From Paenibacillus uliginis N3/975 (GTDB lineage: Bacteria > Bacillota > Bacilli > Paenibacillales > Paenibacillaceae), in NCBI RefSeq assembly GCF_900177425.1, contig NZ_LT840184.1:3698263-3762262 (forward strand): 64,000 nt of DNA, in the 5' to 3' direction. Of the stretch, positions 7,490 to 15,607 are shown one piece after another. Position numbers and translations under genes: made by a program. How positions within the stretch are numbered: position 1 is the stretch's first letter; each line of letters opens with the position of its first letter. The notes under the pieces are model-generated. The model ran no database searches. It saw nothing but the letters and a program-made list of their open reading frames with translations, and had not been told where the DNA came from.

Positions 7490-8869
7490 TTATTTCAGAT
7501 TGGCCGACCATTTTTCTGCACGTGCTTGCAAGTCATCCAGAAACTTCTGGATATCCGGTGCATTACCTGATGCTGCCTGGCTGATAAACCCGTTCACCGC
7601 TGGCGCAATATCGCTCATATAGAATGGATTGGCCTCATCCATCAATTCAGAATGACCGACCTCTGCAATCTCGAGTGCCTTTTTCACAAATTTATCTTCC
7701 GCTGTCACAAAATCAGCATTTTTAAGTGTAGGCGTATAAGAGAAAGTCTCATACATATATTTTTGAGTCATATGACCAGAAAGGAATTTCAATACTTCCC
7801 ATGAAGCATCCACGTCCTTTGCATTTTTCGCCATGATAAACGGATCCACAGCAACCCAGCCTTCACCCTTTGGTCCCATATTCAATACCGGTTCAAAACG
7901 GTCTAACAGCTCCTCATTCTGTTTGGTACGGTATTCACTCATTGTAGAACCACCCGTAGAATCCAGGGCGATGGCGATATTATTCTTTTCTAAACCAAAG
8001 TTTTCAGCACCTTGAGCATTCACAAAGCCTGCTGGCGGAAGTGCTGCCGCTTCTTTGAGCCATTCCATCACTTTTACCATCTCTGGTGTATTCAAATGCC
8101 ACTTAATATTCTTGGTGTCCTTCAGAGAACCTTCTGCACCCTTTGCGCCAAAAGCCAAGGTAAGAGCTACGAATGTCGATCCATTGAGCGAGTTACCACT
8201 CCAGTACAATCCAAAGTTGTCTTCTCCCGTTTTTGGATTTTTACCGGTCATTTTTTTAGCCTTATCCAATATTTCTTCTGGAGTCGCCTTCGCAGATAAC
8301 ACTTCGACTCCCCAATCTTCAAACAATTTTTTGTCGTAGATCGTCATTCTCCGCCCAAGAACTGCAGGAATGCCGAATTGTTTAGCTCCATCAGGAGACT
8401 TTGTACTATAAGAGTTGTTCATGATGCCTTCCAAATAAATCTTCGGGTCAAATGATTTATCTTTTTCGATCAAGTCATCCAGGTCACGCAGCAGTCCTTC
8501 CTGATACCATTGGGAGGCAAAAGCTCCGCCTGTGTAGAGTATATCCGCATCTCCAGAGAGCAGCATCGCCGATTGTTTCGCCTTCACGTTCTCCCACGGA
8601 ATCTGGTAAATCTCGAGCTTAATGTTCGGGTACATGATTTTGAACGTTTTATCCAGATACTCATTCAGGCCAATCGTCGGATTTCCTGTCAATGCATCAA
8701 TCCCATTTTCGAGCTGCCAGCCGGCCAATGCAACGCGAACCGTGCCCGACATGTCTGACACTTTTTCAATTTTGACGCCGCCGGTTACATCCTTTCCTGA
8801 GCTACCCGAGCATGCGGCCATTGTAAACACGAGCATGAAGGACATGATGAGTAACAAAGCCTTCTTCAT
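7490..8869 (-). CDS. Sugar ABC transporter substrate-binding lipoprotein
   Basis: The 459-residue protein has a lipoprotein signal (MKKALLLIMSFMLVFTMAAC, lipidated Cys at residue 20) followed by a Ser/Gly linker and a family-1 extracellular solute-binding fold: NIKLEIYQIPWENVKAKQSA near residue 90 and repeated Trp/Tyr ligand-type residues. It would deliver a sugar or oligosaccharide to the two permeases encoded upstream. GGAGGTGTAAAGG precedes ATG 8869. No ATPase gene is in the operon; such systems usually share MsmX. Confidence 0.9.
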   Translation of the reverse strand: MKKALLLIMSFMLVFTMAACSGSSGKDVTGGVKIEKVSDMSGTVRVALAGWQLENGIDALTGNPTIGLNEYLDKTFKIMYPNIKLEIYQIPWENVKAKQSAMLLSGDADILYTGGAFASQWYQEGLLRDLDDLIEKDKSFDPKIYLEGIMNNSYSTKSPDGAKQFGIPAVLGRRMTIYDKKLFEDWGVEVLSAKATPEEILDKAKKMTGKNPKTGEDNFGLYWSGNSLNGSTFVALTLAFGAKGAEGSLKDTKNIKWHLNTPEMVKVMEWLKEAAALPPAGFVNAQGAENFGLEKNNIAIALDSTGGSTMSEYRTKQNEELLDRFEPVLNMGPKGEGWVAVDPFIMAKNAKDVDASWEVLKFLSGHMTQKYMYETFSYTPTLKNADFVTAEDKFVKKALEIAEVGHSELMDEANPFYMSDIAPAVNGFISQAASGNAPDIQKFLDDLQARAEKWSANLK

Positions 8870-8911
8870 AACCTTTACACCTCCAAAAATAATAGACTTT
8901 CTATTTGCTCT

Positions 8912-9781
8912 TTACTGCTTGATGCCGGATAAAGCAATGCTCTCGATGATATAACGCTGAAGGAATAAATACACGACAACGACCGGAATAAGACTTATCG
9001 TCGTCGCGGCCATAATGATAGCCGGTTGTTGATTAATACCGTTGTTATACGTGAACATGGCCAAACCAATCTGTATGGTGTATTTAGCAGCAGTCTTCAA
9101 AATAAGTAGCGGCCACAGCATATCATTCCAGACACCAAGAAACAGTAAAATGACCATGGTTGCAATAATCGGTGTGCACAGCGGTAGGTAGACCCGGCTG
9201 AATACGGTGATTTCCTTGGCTCCATCCAGCACGGCTGCTTCCCTTAAACTGCTCGGCAGCTGGTCAAAGAACGCTTTGGCCAAAAAAGTTCCAAACGCAT
9301 AGTTCATCGCAGGAAGATAAAATGCCAAATAGTTATCAACAAGACCTAACTTGCTGAAGAGCAAATACTGTGGGATCATCGTCATCTCGAATGGAATCAT
9401 CATCGTGCTGAGCGCGAGCAACAGCACCAGGTTCGCCCCTTTGAAGCGGAGCTTGGATAAGGCATAGCCCGACAACAAGGCCGAAAGAGAACTAATGATA
9501 ATGACCCCACCGCTGACAATGACCGAGTTGCCGATATATTTGAACATTTTAATATTGGTAAAAGCCGCTTCGAATGTCCTAATCGACGGTTCCTCGGGCC
9601 AAATCTTGGGCGGAAACGATATATTAAGCCGCGCCCCCCAATCGAAGCTCGTTACAAGCATCCAGAGAAACGGCACAATCATAAGAAACGAACCTAAAAA
9701 CAGAACAATGGTCAGTATAATCTGACTTAAAGATATCCTTTTGCGGCGAACGGTTACTTTGGGTATTGCTGTATCGGCCAT
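8912..9781 (-). CDS. Sugar ABC transporter permease, MalG type
   Basis: A 289-residue inner-membrane protein with about six transmembrane helices and the cytoplasmic EAA loop (REAAVLDGAKEITVFSRVYL, about residues 182-200) that docks the ATPase. It has the standard MalG C-terminal shape and is paired with the MalF-type permease just upstream in the operon. A GGAGGGAAATC site precedes ATG 9781. Confidence 0.9.
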   Translation of the reverse strand: MADTAIPKVTVRRKRISLSQIILTIVLFLGSFLMIVPFLWMLVTSFDWGARLNISFPPKIWPEEPSIRTFEAAFTNIKMFKYIGNSVIVSGGVIIISSLSALLSGYALSKLRFKGANLVLLLALSTMMIPFEMTMIPQYLLFSKLGLVDNYLAFYLPAMNYAFGTFLAKAFFDQLPSSLREAAVLDGAKEITVFSRVYLPLCTPIIATMVILLFLGVWNDMLWPLLILKTAAKYTIQIGLAMFTYNNGINQQPAIIMAATTISLIPVVVVYLFLQRYIIESIALSGIKQ

Positions 9782-9838
9782 GATTTCCCTCCTAACCTTT
9801 TTACTGACGGTCTCACTTATTCAAATAGTGTCCTTGTG

Positions 9839-10789
9839 TTAATCCAGACTGTCTTTACGCCGGTTAAGTAGCATGAGAAATACCGTCAGCACGAGGATAA
9901 TCAGGAACAGCAGATAAGACACTGCCGTGGCAAGCCCCATCTGTGAAGCCAGAAATGCATTGCGGTAAATATACAGCACGACCGTCATCAGACTGCCCCC
10001 AGGATTACCGGCTGTACCTCCGATCAGCCAAACGTCTGTAAATCTTTTCATACCGCCGATCGTTCCCATAATGAGCATAAAGACAAATATTGGCCGCAAG
10101 TAAGGAATGGTAATGTAGAGCCACTTACGGTACGTACCCGCTCCATCCACTTCTGCAGCTTCATATAGATCACGGGGAACACTTTGCAATCCAGCCAAAA
10201 AAATGATCGTGTTATAACCAAGCGCACCCCATAGGCTCATCAACACAATGCTGTACCGGGAAACTTCCGGATTCGTAAACCAGCCAACCGGCTCGAGACC
10301 GATAAAACTGATCACGAAGTTGATCAACCCTTCCTTTGAAGGAAAAAACAAGAATGAGAATAACAGGCTTGTTGCGACTCCAGATACTACGTTAGGCAGA
10401 AAGTAGACCGCTTTGAAAAAATTTTTCCCCAGATGCCATTTCAAGTTGTTAATCAGACTTGCAAGAATGAACGACAAGGCAATACCAAGCAGTACAGACC
10501 AGATGCCCATCACAAACGTATTTGTAAGCGCTTGCCAAAATAAAGAATCTTCTAAGGCATAACTGTAATTACTCATACCTACCCATTTTCCATTCAAAGC
10601 AAGACCTGATGTCTGGTGAAAACTCATAAACAGAGCAGCAAACATCGGATAAATGGCAAAAGCAAGCACACCGATAATCAAAGGAGCACTAAACAAATAA
10701 CCCATCCAATCATTACGTGTAAATCTGAACTTCCTCTTGGACATAGTCCTTTGATTGGAAAGGTATTTCCCTTCTGGGGTGGATGACAA
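9839..10789 (-). CDS. Sugar ABC transporter permease, MalF type
   Basis: An inner-membrane protein with six predicted helices and an EAA loop (YEAAEVDGAGTYRKWLYITI). It is the first gene of the transporter operon. Start choice: TTG at 10789 lies 6-7 bases after a strong GGAGGAGG. The downstream ATG at 10744 (MSKRKFRF) has only AAAGGA two bases away. An ATG-led homology-based start at 10744 remains possible. Upstream in-frame codons to 10846 have no SD site. The operon order (permease, permease, binding protein, dehydrogenase) is unusual in that the binding protein is third. Confidence 0.85.
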   Translation of the reverse strand: MSSTPEGKYLSNQRTMSKRKFRFTRNDWMGYLFSAPLIIGVLAFAIYPMFAALFMSFHQTSGLALNGKWVGMSNYSYALEDSLFWQALTNTFVMGIWSVLLGIALSFILASLINNLKWHLGKNFFKAVYFLPNVVSGVATSLLFSFLFFPSKEGLINFVISFIGLEPVGWFTNPEVSRYSIVLMSLWGALGYNTIIFLAGLQSVPRDLYEAAEVDGAGTYRKWLYITIPYLRPIFVFMLIMGTIGGMKRFTDVWLIGGTAGNPGGSLMTVVLYIYRNAFLASQMGLATAVSYLLFLIILVLTVFLMLLNRRKDSLD

Positions 10790-10985
10790 ACAGCCCCTCC
10801 TCCTCTCTAGATTGAGATCCGGATTGAATAACGAATGGATGCACACTCGCTCTAATCCATTCTGTAAATGGTTATGTGGACGAATCCGGAATATGTTGTT
10901 TTTTTATACGTCAATTTATTACAGCTAGAAGAAACGTATTTGGCATCCTACATAAGGATGAAGAGCGTTTCTTCGAAAAGAGACC

Positions 10986-11015
10986 AAAAACCTGCGGGAA
11001 TTCCGCAGGTTTTTG
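10986..11015. terminator. Terminator between the small Sm-like gene and the ABC operon
   Basis: A perfect 12 bp stem AAAAACCTGCGG / CCGCAGGTTTTT with a GAATT loop and T-runs on both strands. It ends the minus-strand gene that stops at 11045. Confidence 0.85.
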
Positions 11016-11044
11016 TTGCAATTCCTTCCATCCTGCGGATTTAT

Positions 11045-11380
11045 TTATAACAGCAGGCTTATTGTCAGCAAATTAAACAAGGCCAACGGCAGAATAGGAT
11101 TGAAAGGCGCATAAGCTCCCGGAGGGTTGAAACCGGGGTAAAATCCCGGATAGAAACCACGCATGTTTTCAGGTGGATCCATGCTCAAATACACAAAATC
11201 CACATCCACCCCTACTACGACACCCACGATAACCTCATTGTGCACCGTGTGGACTTGCACTTTTCGATTGACCATGTTTTTCATCGCATGATGTACTTTT
11301 TCCTTGTGTTGTTTCATTGAATGCGCGGTATGTTGGTCGCATTGGTAAACGACATTGTGACTCGGGTATGTTGTTGTCAT
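11045..11380 (-). CDS. Small protein with Sm-like core and Gly/Pro-rich tail
   Basis: A 111-residue protein of unknown function. Residues 35-68 form a short beta sequence (NRKVQVHTVHNEVIVGVVVG, then VDFVYLSM) that resembles the small barrel of LSM/KOW-type proteins. It is followed by a Phe-Tyr-Pro-Gly repeat (GFYPGFYPGFNPPGAYAPFN) and a hydrophobic C-terminus. His-rich N-terminus and aromatic Pro/Gly repeats are common in spore-coat-associated Bacillales proteins, but that role is a guess. AAAGGAGTG precedes ATG 11380 at 7 bases. Confidence 0.6.
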   Translation of the reverse strand: MTTTYPSHNVVYQCDQHTAHSMKQHKEKVHHAMKNMVNRKVQVHTVHNEVIVGVVVGVDVDFVYLSMDPPENMRGFYPGFYPGFNPPGAYAPFNPILPLALFNLLTISLLL

Positions 11381-11508
11381 ATGTTCACTCCTTTTTCGTC
11401 CTTACCCTCATTGTATGCATATGCCCGATACAGGGTGTATGCCTATTTGTTTTTCGTTTAAGGGCGGGCAGATTAGGGTAAAGTAGTCCCAATAAAGGAG
11501 GAGATTAT

Positions 11509-11781
11509 ATGTCCGAAATGAGATCAGAGAATGGGCGTTTTTATTTCGAGGAGAAAGGAACTACAACAGCCGAGGTTACATTTTCACCGATGGGAGTCAA
11601 GGTCATCAGTATCGACCACACATTTGTATCCCCATCACTTCGTGGAAAAGGAATTGCAGAGCAGCTAATCCGTGGAGTCATCAGCCACGCCCGCAGTGAG
11701 AATCTAAAGATTATTCCTTCTTGTTCTTATGCAGAGCATCATTTCGACAAGTTTCCGGAAGATCGTGATGTATTACAATAA
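11509..11781 (+). CDS. YjdJ-type mini GNAT N-acetyltransferase
   Basis: A 90-residue protein of the short GCN5-related family (PF14542-like). It has the FEEKG and AEVTF strands, the ISIDHTFVSPSLRGKGIAEQL acetyl-CoA loop (R-G-K-G-I-A) and a C-terminal SYAEHHFDKFPE segment. These mini-GNATs bind acetyl-CoA, but their acceptors are unknown. AAAGGAGGAG precedes ATG 11509. It is monocistronic and followed by a terminator shared with the convergent wall-hydrolase gene. Confidence 0.85.
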   Translation: MSEMRSENGRFYFEEKGTTTAEVTFSPMGVKVISIDHTFVSPSLRGKGIAEQLIRGVISHARSENLKIIPSCSYAEHHFDKFPEDRDVLQ

Positions 11782-11865
11782 ATGTTCTGTTTTCGTAATA
11801 AAAACAATTTAGTCTTTTTAACGTCTCCTAATTTGGGGTAAGATTTGTCGAATGGACGTAAAGAA

Positions 11866-11915
11866 GGGGTTGTCCCGAAAGTCATCACAGATGACCAGAA
11901 GACAACCCCATTTTT
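11866..11915. terminator. Bidirectional terminator between convergent genes
   Basis: Outer stem GGGGTTGTC / GACAACCCC, inner GTCATC / GATGAC, then TTTTTG on the plus strand. It sits between the stop codons at 11781 (+) and 11927 (-). Confidence 0.75.
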
Positions 11916-11926
11916 GTTATGAGAAA

Positions 11927-12796
11927 TCATTTAAAAATCCGATTTGCGCCGTTATATTTAGGTCCCCAATAGGAGCTGTTTATGCTGGCAATCGTTACTC
12001 CGCTGCTAGTGGCAGAAATAAATTTATTGTCACCGATATAAATGCCTACATGAGATGTTGAAACTTTGTTGGTAATGAAAAATACGAGATCCCCTGGTTT
12101 AAGATTGCTCTTTGACACTGGAGTTCCGTAATTGTTATGCATCGATACGGAGCTATGAGGTAGACTGACACCCATCTTGCCATACACATATTTCACATAA
12201 CCGGAACAATCAAATCCGGTGGATGGCGAGGCGCCTCCCCATGCATATTTGGTCCCAAGATACTTCTTAGCAGTGGATACAACCTGATTTCCTTTGGAAG
12301 TGTTATGTACAGGTGCTGTCCAGGCAGGAGCATGATTTTTGCCATCGGTACTGATTATCGCAATTTTATTTCTAGAATCCCACTTCAAAGAATAGCCGAA
12401 CGCTTCCGATACGAACCGAACAGGAACAAAAGCTCGGCCATCGACGACCCGCATGCTTGTGTCCATAACAACTTGCTTAGAACCAACTAAAGCTATATTG
12501 GAGCCGGATTTGAGTACGATAGTCTTGCTTCCCTTTTTAATCGTTACTTTGGATCTCGAAGAACTAAGCTTTTCATACGTAACGGTAGAGCCCATCTTCT
12601 CTGTAATCATTCGAATAGGTACCTGAGTAAATCCTTTACTGTCAACAAAAGGTTGCTCGTCCGGAAAAGAAACTAAGGAATCGTTAATTTGTACCTTAAT
12701 GGAAGAAGTAGCAGCGCTCGCGTAGTCAGGACTAAGAACTAATGTTGAGGCGACGATCGCCCCTGAAAGTAATACCGATTTCAGTAAGTTATTCAT
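11927..12796 (-). CDS. Secreted NlpC/P60 (C40) cell-wall peptidase with copper-amine-oxidase-type stalk
   Basis: The 289-residue product has a Sec signal (cleavage after YASA, about residue 28). A copper amine oxidase N-terminal-like domain spans about residues 32-150 (VPIRMITEKMG, FVPVRFVSEAFGY), and an NlpC/P60 domain spans about 168-289. Catalytic Cys is in FDCSGYVKYVYG and catalytic His in TSHVGIYIG. It is predicted to cut peptide bonds (gamma-D-Glu to diamino acid) in peptidoglycan. The SD (AGGGAGG, 12810-12816) is 13 bases from ATG 12796, a wide spacing. A c-di-AMP riboswitch abuts the SD, linking expression to osmotic and wall homeostasis as for other ydaO-controlled hydrolases. Confidence 0.9.
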   Translation of the reverse strand: MNNLLKSVLLSGAIVASTLVLSPDYASAATSSIKVQINDSLVSFPDEQPFVDSKGFTQVPIRMITEKMGSTVTYEKLSSSRSKVTIKKGSKTIVLKSGSNIALVGSKQVVMDTSMRVVDGRAFVPVRFVSEAFGYSLKWDSRNKIAIISTDGKNHAPAWTAPVHNTSKGNQVVSTAKKYLGTKYAWGGASPSTGFDCSGYVKYVYGKMGVSLPHSSVSMHNNYGTPVSKSNLKPGDLVFFITNKVSTSHVGIYIGDNKFISATSSGVTIASINSSYWGPKYNGANRIFK

Positions 12797-12816
12797 GATG
12801 TTATGTTATCCTCCCT

Positions 12817-12953
12817 GTTGCTTCCGAGGTTAGTTGACGGATTCGGAAAGAGGTATTTCCTAGTTTACAAGAAGAAACATTCACCCCATATAAAGCTCCC
12901 CCGTACCAAACGTTATGCTCGTCTGGATTCAGCACTTAATAAACCAAGCTAAC
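12817..12953 (-). promoter_or_regulatory. c-di-AMP riboswitch (ydaO/yuaA class)
   Basis: Read on the minus strand, the leader carries the conserved ydaO segments in order: GCTGAATCCAGACGAGC, GGTACGGGGGAGC, TGGGGTGAATGT and CCGAATCCGTCAACTAACC ending in CTCGGAAGC. P1 forms between 12946-12953 and 12817-12823 (GTT-GCTT with AAGC-AC around an A/A mismatch). The class binds two c-di-AMP molecules and normally switches wall hydrolase and ion transport genes off. No terminator fits between P1 and the start codon, so control is more likely translational here. Confidence 0.85.
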
Positions 12954-13113
12954 TATTTTAAAGTAACATACCCCGCTCTTTGATATAGGTCGAAATTGTG
13001 TCTATTTTATGAAATTATGAACAGATTGTAACTTTTGGAGCGAAATTGATACTTTTTCGATACTTATAACCATTCTGATTTCACCATAATACACAGCCTG
13101 GGAAAATCCCGGC

Positions 13114-13143
13114 TTGACTTTTTCCAAAAGTAAACCGTATATT
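13114..13143 (+). promoter_or_regulatory. SigA promoter of the MutS2-like leader RNA
   Basis: -35 TTGACT (13114-13119), 18-base spacer, -10 TATATT (13138-13143). The expected start is near 13150, giving about a 400-base leader before the MutS2-like gene. Confidence 0.65.
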
Positions 13144-13176
13144 AATGTCATACCCTCTTAATAAGGAGAGATTTTG

Positions 13177-13200
13177 ATGTCGGTGGTCGTTCTTAACTAA
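13177..13200 (+). CDS. Seven-codon leader peptide MSVVVLN
   Basis: ATG 13177 with SD AAGGAG (13163-13168) at an ideal 8 bases encodes MSVVVLN and stops with TAA at 13198-13200. Its last four codons (13189-13200) form the 5' arm of a perfect 12 bp stem with 13288-13299. A tiny, well-primed ORF overlapping a regulatory stem is typical of ribosome-stalling leaders such as those of erm and ABC-F genes. The aliphatic SVVV run is reminiscent of the IAVV/IFVI class of macrolide-arrest peptides. Translation is inferred, not shown. Confidence 0.5.
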   Translation: MSVVVLN

Positions 13201-13379
13201 CCAAATTTCATATGATTGGAAAAATCCTTTTTTTCATGGCCTGAAATGGCTATGTTTATTTTCTTATGGTTTTTTCCATCTGTGTAATTAGTTAAGAACA
13301 ACGGATATCAATTGAAGCCCGGGAGGTCTATCCTGTTTTGGCGTCTTTTCATCCGTGCTGAGTTCAGCACGGATTTTTT
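13189..13379 (+). promoter_or_regulatory. Putative transcription attenuator (leader stem, antiterminator, terminator 1)
   Basis: Stem A: GTTCTTAACTAA (13189-13200) with TTAGTTAAGAAC (13288-13299), enclosing a nested hairpin (CATGGCC / GGCTATG and a GGAAAAA/TTTTTTCC pairing). Terminator 1: ATCCGTGCTGA (13351-13361) with TCAGCACGGAT (13364-13374) and a T-run. Alternative pairing: GAAC (13296-13299) and ACGGAT (13301-13306) can pair with GTTC (13362-13365) and ATCCGT (13351-13356). This would destroy terminator 1 when stem A is blocked by a ribosome. Confidence 0.5.
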
Positions 13380-13454
13380 GGTAAATAGGACTGCGTACAA
13401 TAAGTACTGGCAGCTTTATTTCCTGTGAAGATGATCAAACCAGGCGGACTGACT

Positions 13455-13498
13455 AAAGGCAGAGAGTGAACCTACGTTCATTCTCTGCCTTTTTTTGT
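13455..13498 (+). terminator. Second terminator directly upstream of the MutS2-like gene
   Basis: GGCAGAGAGTGAAC / GTTCATTCTCTGCC with a CTAC loop, one mismatch and seven T. It sits only 55 bases before the start codon, so transcripts from the leader promoter must read through it. I see no competing antiterminator for this one. Confidence 0.8.
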
Positions 13499-13500
13499 TT

Positions 13501-13528
13501 TTTACGGGCTCTTTCAGGCAAATATACA
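13501..13528 (+). promoter_or_regulatory. Weak alternative promoter for the MutS2-like gene
   Basis: TTTACG (13501-13506), 16-base spacer, TATACA (13523-13528). Both boxes match consensus at four of six positions. If active it would give a leader of about 20 bases and bypass both terminators. Confidence 0.25.
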
Positions 13529-13553
13529 CCAATATAAAGGAGTTTGATCCCAA

Positions 13554-15593
13554 ATGAATTTAGCTACAATGAAATTGCTGCAATACGACAAGGTCCAAAC
13601 CGAACTGGAACGCTTTGCCGTCTCTTATCTCGGGAAAAATCACATTCGTGAGATAACCCCTCTCACCCAGATTAAAGCAATCCGGCTTAGGCTGGATGAA
13701 ACCTCTGAAGCAAGTACACTGCTCCGTGCAGGGGCAAGTATACCCATCCCTTCCTTGGAGGGAATAGAACCTGTCCAGCAACTGCTCGGAACTGGTTATG
13801 TGCTTACTGAACGCGACTTCGGCCATATTCAGCAATTTTTGCGCAGCTGCAAGCAGCTCATACGTTATATGGCCACCAAGAGCGAAATCGCTCCAAAGGT
13901 AGCCTCATACGCCTCTTCGATGTATGAACTCCCTTCATTGCTCTCAGAAATCGAACACTGTATTTATAGCGGCCGTGTTGTTGATGGTGCAAGCAAGGAG
14001 CTCGCGAGAGTCCGCAAAAAAATCGCTGTATCTGAAGAGCGAGTCAAGCGAAAGCTTGACAGCTTACTCAGCAAGCACCGGTCGATCATGCAGGAAAGCC
14101 TAGTCAGTAAACGTAACGGCAGGTATGTTCTGCCCATCAAGAAAGAACACCGCAAGCAAATTAACGGAGTCGTGCTGGATGAATCGGCAAGCGGACAGAC
14201 GGTTTACATCGAACCGAGCGATGTTGCAAGCCTCCAGCATGAGCTGAGCTTTCTGCAGACCGAAGAAGCTCGGGAAGAGACCAAAGTACTCAGTGCATTG
14301 ACCGAAATGGCTGAGAAATACAGTCACGAATTGAAGCTGAATGCAGATACTGTCGGAATGTACGATTTCATTATCGCTAGAGGTAAATATGGCATGTCCA
14401 TCAGCGGAAGAAACGTGGAACTTAATGATCAAGGGATCATTGCGCTCAAGCAGGCCACCCATCCTCTGTTGGGGCCGGGCATGGTCCCACTGGATTTTGC
14501 AATTGGCCGTAACTACAAGTCCCTGATCATAACAGGTCCAAATACAGGCGGTAAGACATTAACGCTAAAAACCGTCGGTCTGTTAACCATGATGGTTCAG
14601 TCCGGCCTGCTCATTCCTGTTCAAGAAGGCAGTCAATGCAGCATATATGAACAGATTTCAGTCGATATCGGAGACGGTCAAAGTATTGAACATGCACTTA
14701 GCACCTTTTCGGCTCATATAAGAAACGTCAATCACATTTTACAAACCGCCAATGACAAAACACTGATATTACTGGATGAGATGGCTTCAGGCACGGACCC
14801 TGGAGAAGGTATCGGCCTCTCGATCGCCGTGCTGGAAGAGCTGCATCGCCGCAGGGCTACGGTTGTCGTTACGACTCACTTTACAGAAATCAAAAATTTC
14901 GCACGTATAACTCCTGGGTTCGAAAACGCGCGGATGGAGTTTGACACGGAGACACTTGAACCAAAATACCGGTTGAAAATCGGGGAAGCCGGGCAAAGCT
15001 ATGCATTTGTCATTGCCGAGAAATTGGGGATTCCTTCAGCAATCATTGCACGTTCCCGAGAAATATCTGAAGCTGGAGTAGGTCATGAAAATACGATGTT
15101 CCCAAGTTACAACGTCACCACGAATGAATCTTATACAGATGAGACTCGTGAACTTGCCGGCGATTACAATCCGGATCCTCTCTCTGTTCAGGACAACCAG
15201 GATTTGGATGCTCTATCCAGTCAGGAAAGCCATGATTTGAAAGGAGCACCCGAAGTAACGAATCACAGCGAGGATCAAAAACAAGAGAACCTTCAAAGTC
15301 CTTCCCCTCCTGCTTATCAGCTTGGGGACAGCGTGTACGTATCGTCCTTGAACAGGACAGGTATCGTCTGTGAAGCTCAAGATTCGCGCGGTATGGTTGG
15401 CGTGATGATCCAAAAACAAAAGATCAAAATCAACCACAAACGCCTCACACTGCATATTGCAGGTAAAAATCTGTATCCTGAAGACTATGACATGGATATC
15501 GTTTTTGAGAGTAAAGAGAACCGCAAGAAACGGAAACTGATGAACCGAAAACATGTCGAGGGGCTAACCATTGAAATAAAACCTGAATCCTAA
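13554..15593 (+). CDS. MutS2-like ABC-class ATPase lacking the Smr domain
   Basis: A 679-residue protein. Residues 1-300 match the MutS2 lever/core region, followed by the ATPase: Walker A GPNTGGKT (328-335), signature STFSAHI (383-389), Walker B LILLDE (404-409) and H-switch TTHFTEIK (440-447). A KOW-like barrel follows at about 589-635. Bacillus MutS2 (RqcU, 785 aa) has a long coiled coil after the ATPase and a C-terminal Smr domain. Here the coiled coil is replaced by an acidic, Ser/Gln-rich linker (about 505-588) and Smr is absent; the chain ends KPES after a basic helix. Known MutS2 recognises collided ribosomes and splits them. This paralogue probably also acts on ribosomes. SD AAAGGAG precedes ATG 13554, and a putative attenuator controls it. 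Confidence 0.85.
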   Translation: MNLATMKLLQYDKVQTELERFAVSYLGKNHIREITPLTQIKAIRLRLDETSEASTLLRAGASIPIPSLEGIEPVQQLLGTGYVLTERDFGHIQQFLRSCKQLIRYMATKSEIAPKVASYASSMYELPSLLSEIEHCIYSGRVVDGASKELARVRKKIAVSEERVKRKLDSLLSKHRSIMQESLVSKRNGRYVLPIKKEHRKQINGVVLDESASGQTVYIEPSDVASLQHELSFLQTEEAREETKVLSALTEMAEKYSHELKLNADTVGMYDFIIARGKYGMSISGRNVELNDQGIIALKQATHPLLGPGMVPLDFAIGRNYKSLIITGPNTGGKTLTLKTVGLLTMMVQSGLLIPVQEGSQCSIYEQISVDIGDGQSIEHALSTFSAHIRNVNHILQTANDKTLILLDEMASGTDPGEGIGLSIAVLEELHRRRATVVVTTHFTEIKNFARITPGFENARMEFDTETLEPKYRLKIGEAGQSYAFVIAEKLGIPSAIIARSREISEAGVGHENTMFPSYNVTTNESYTDETRELAGDYNPDPLSVQDNQDLDALSSQESHDLKGAPEVTNHSEDQKQENLQSPSPPAYQLGDSVYVSSLNRTGIVCEAQDSRGMVGVMIQKQKIKINHKRLTLHIAGKNLYPEDYDMDIVFESKENRKKRKLMNRKHVEGLTIEIKPES

Positions 15594-15607
15594 AGGAGGA
15601 CATAACT

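Noticed and set aside
10790..10846. N-terminal extension of the MalF-type permease to 10846
   Set aside because: The extension contains the SD for the TTG at 10789, is hydrophilic and has no SD of its own.
13431..13469. Second mini-ORF (MIKPGGLTKGRE) before terminator 2 of the MutS2-like leader
   Set aside because: It overlaps the terminator 5' arm, which would make it an attractive second uORF, but the only purine stretch (GTGAAG) touches the ATG, so translation is unlikely.
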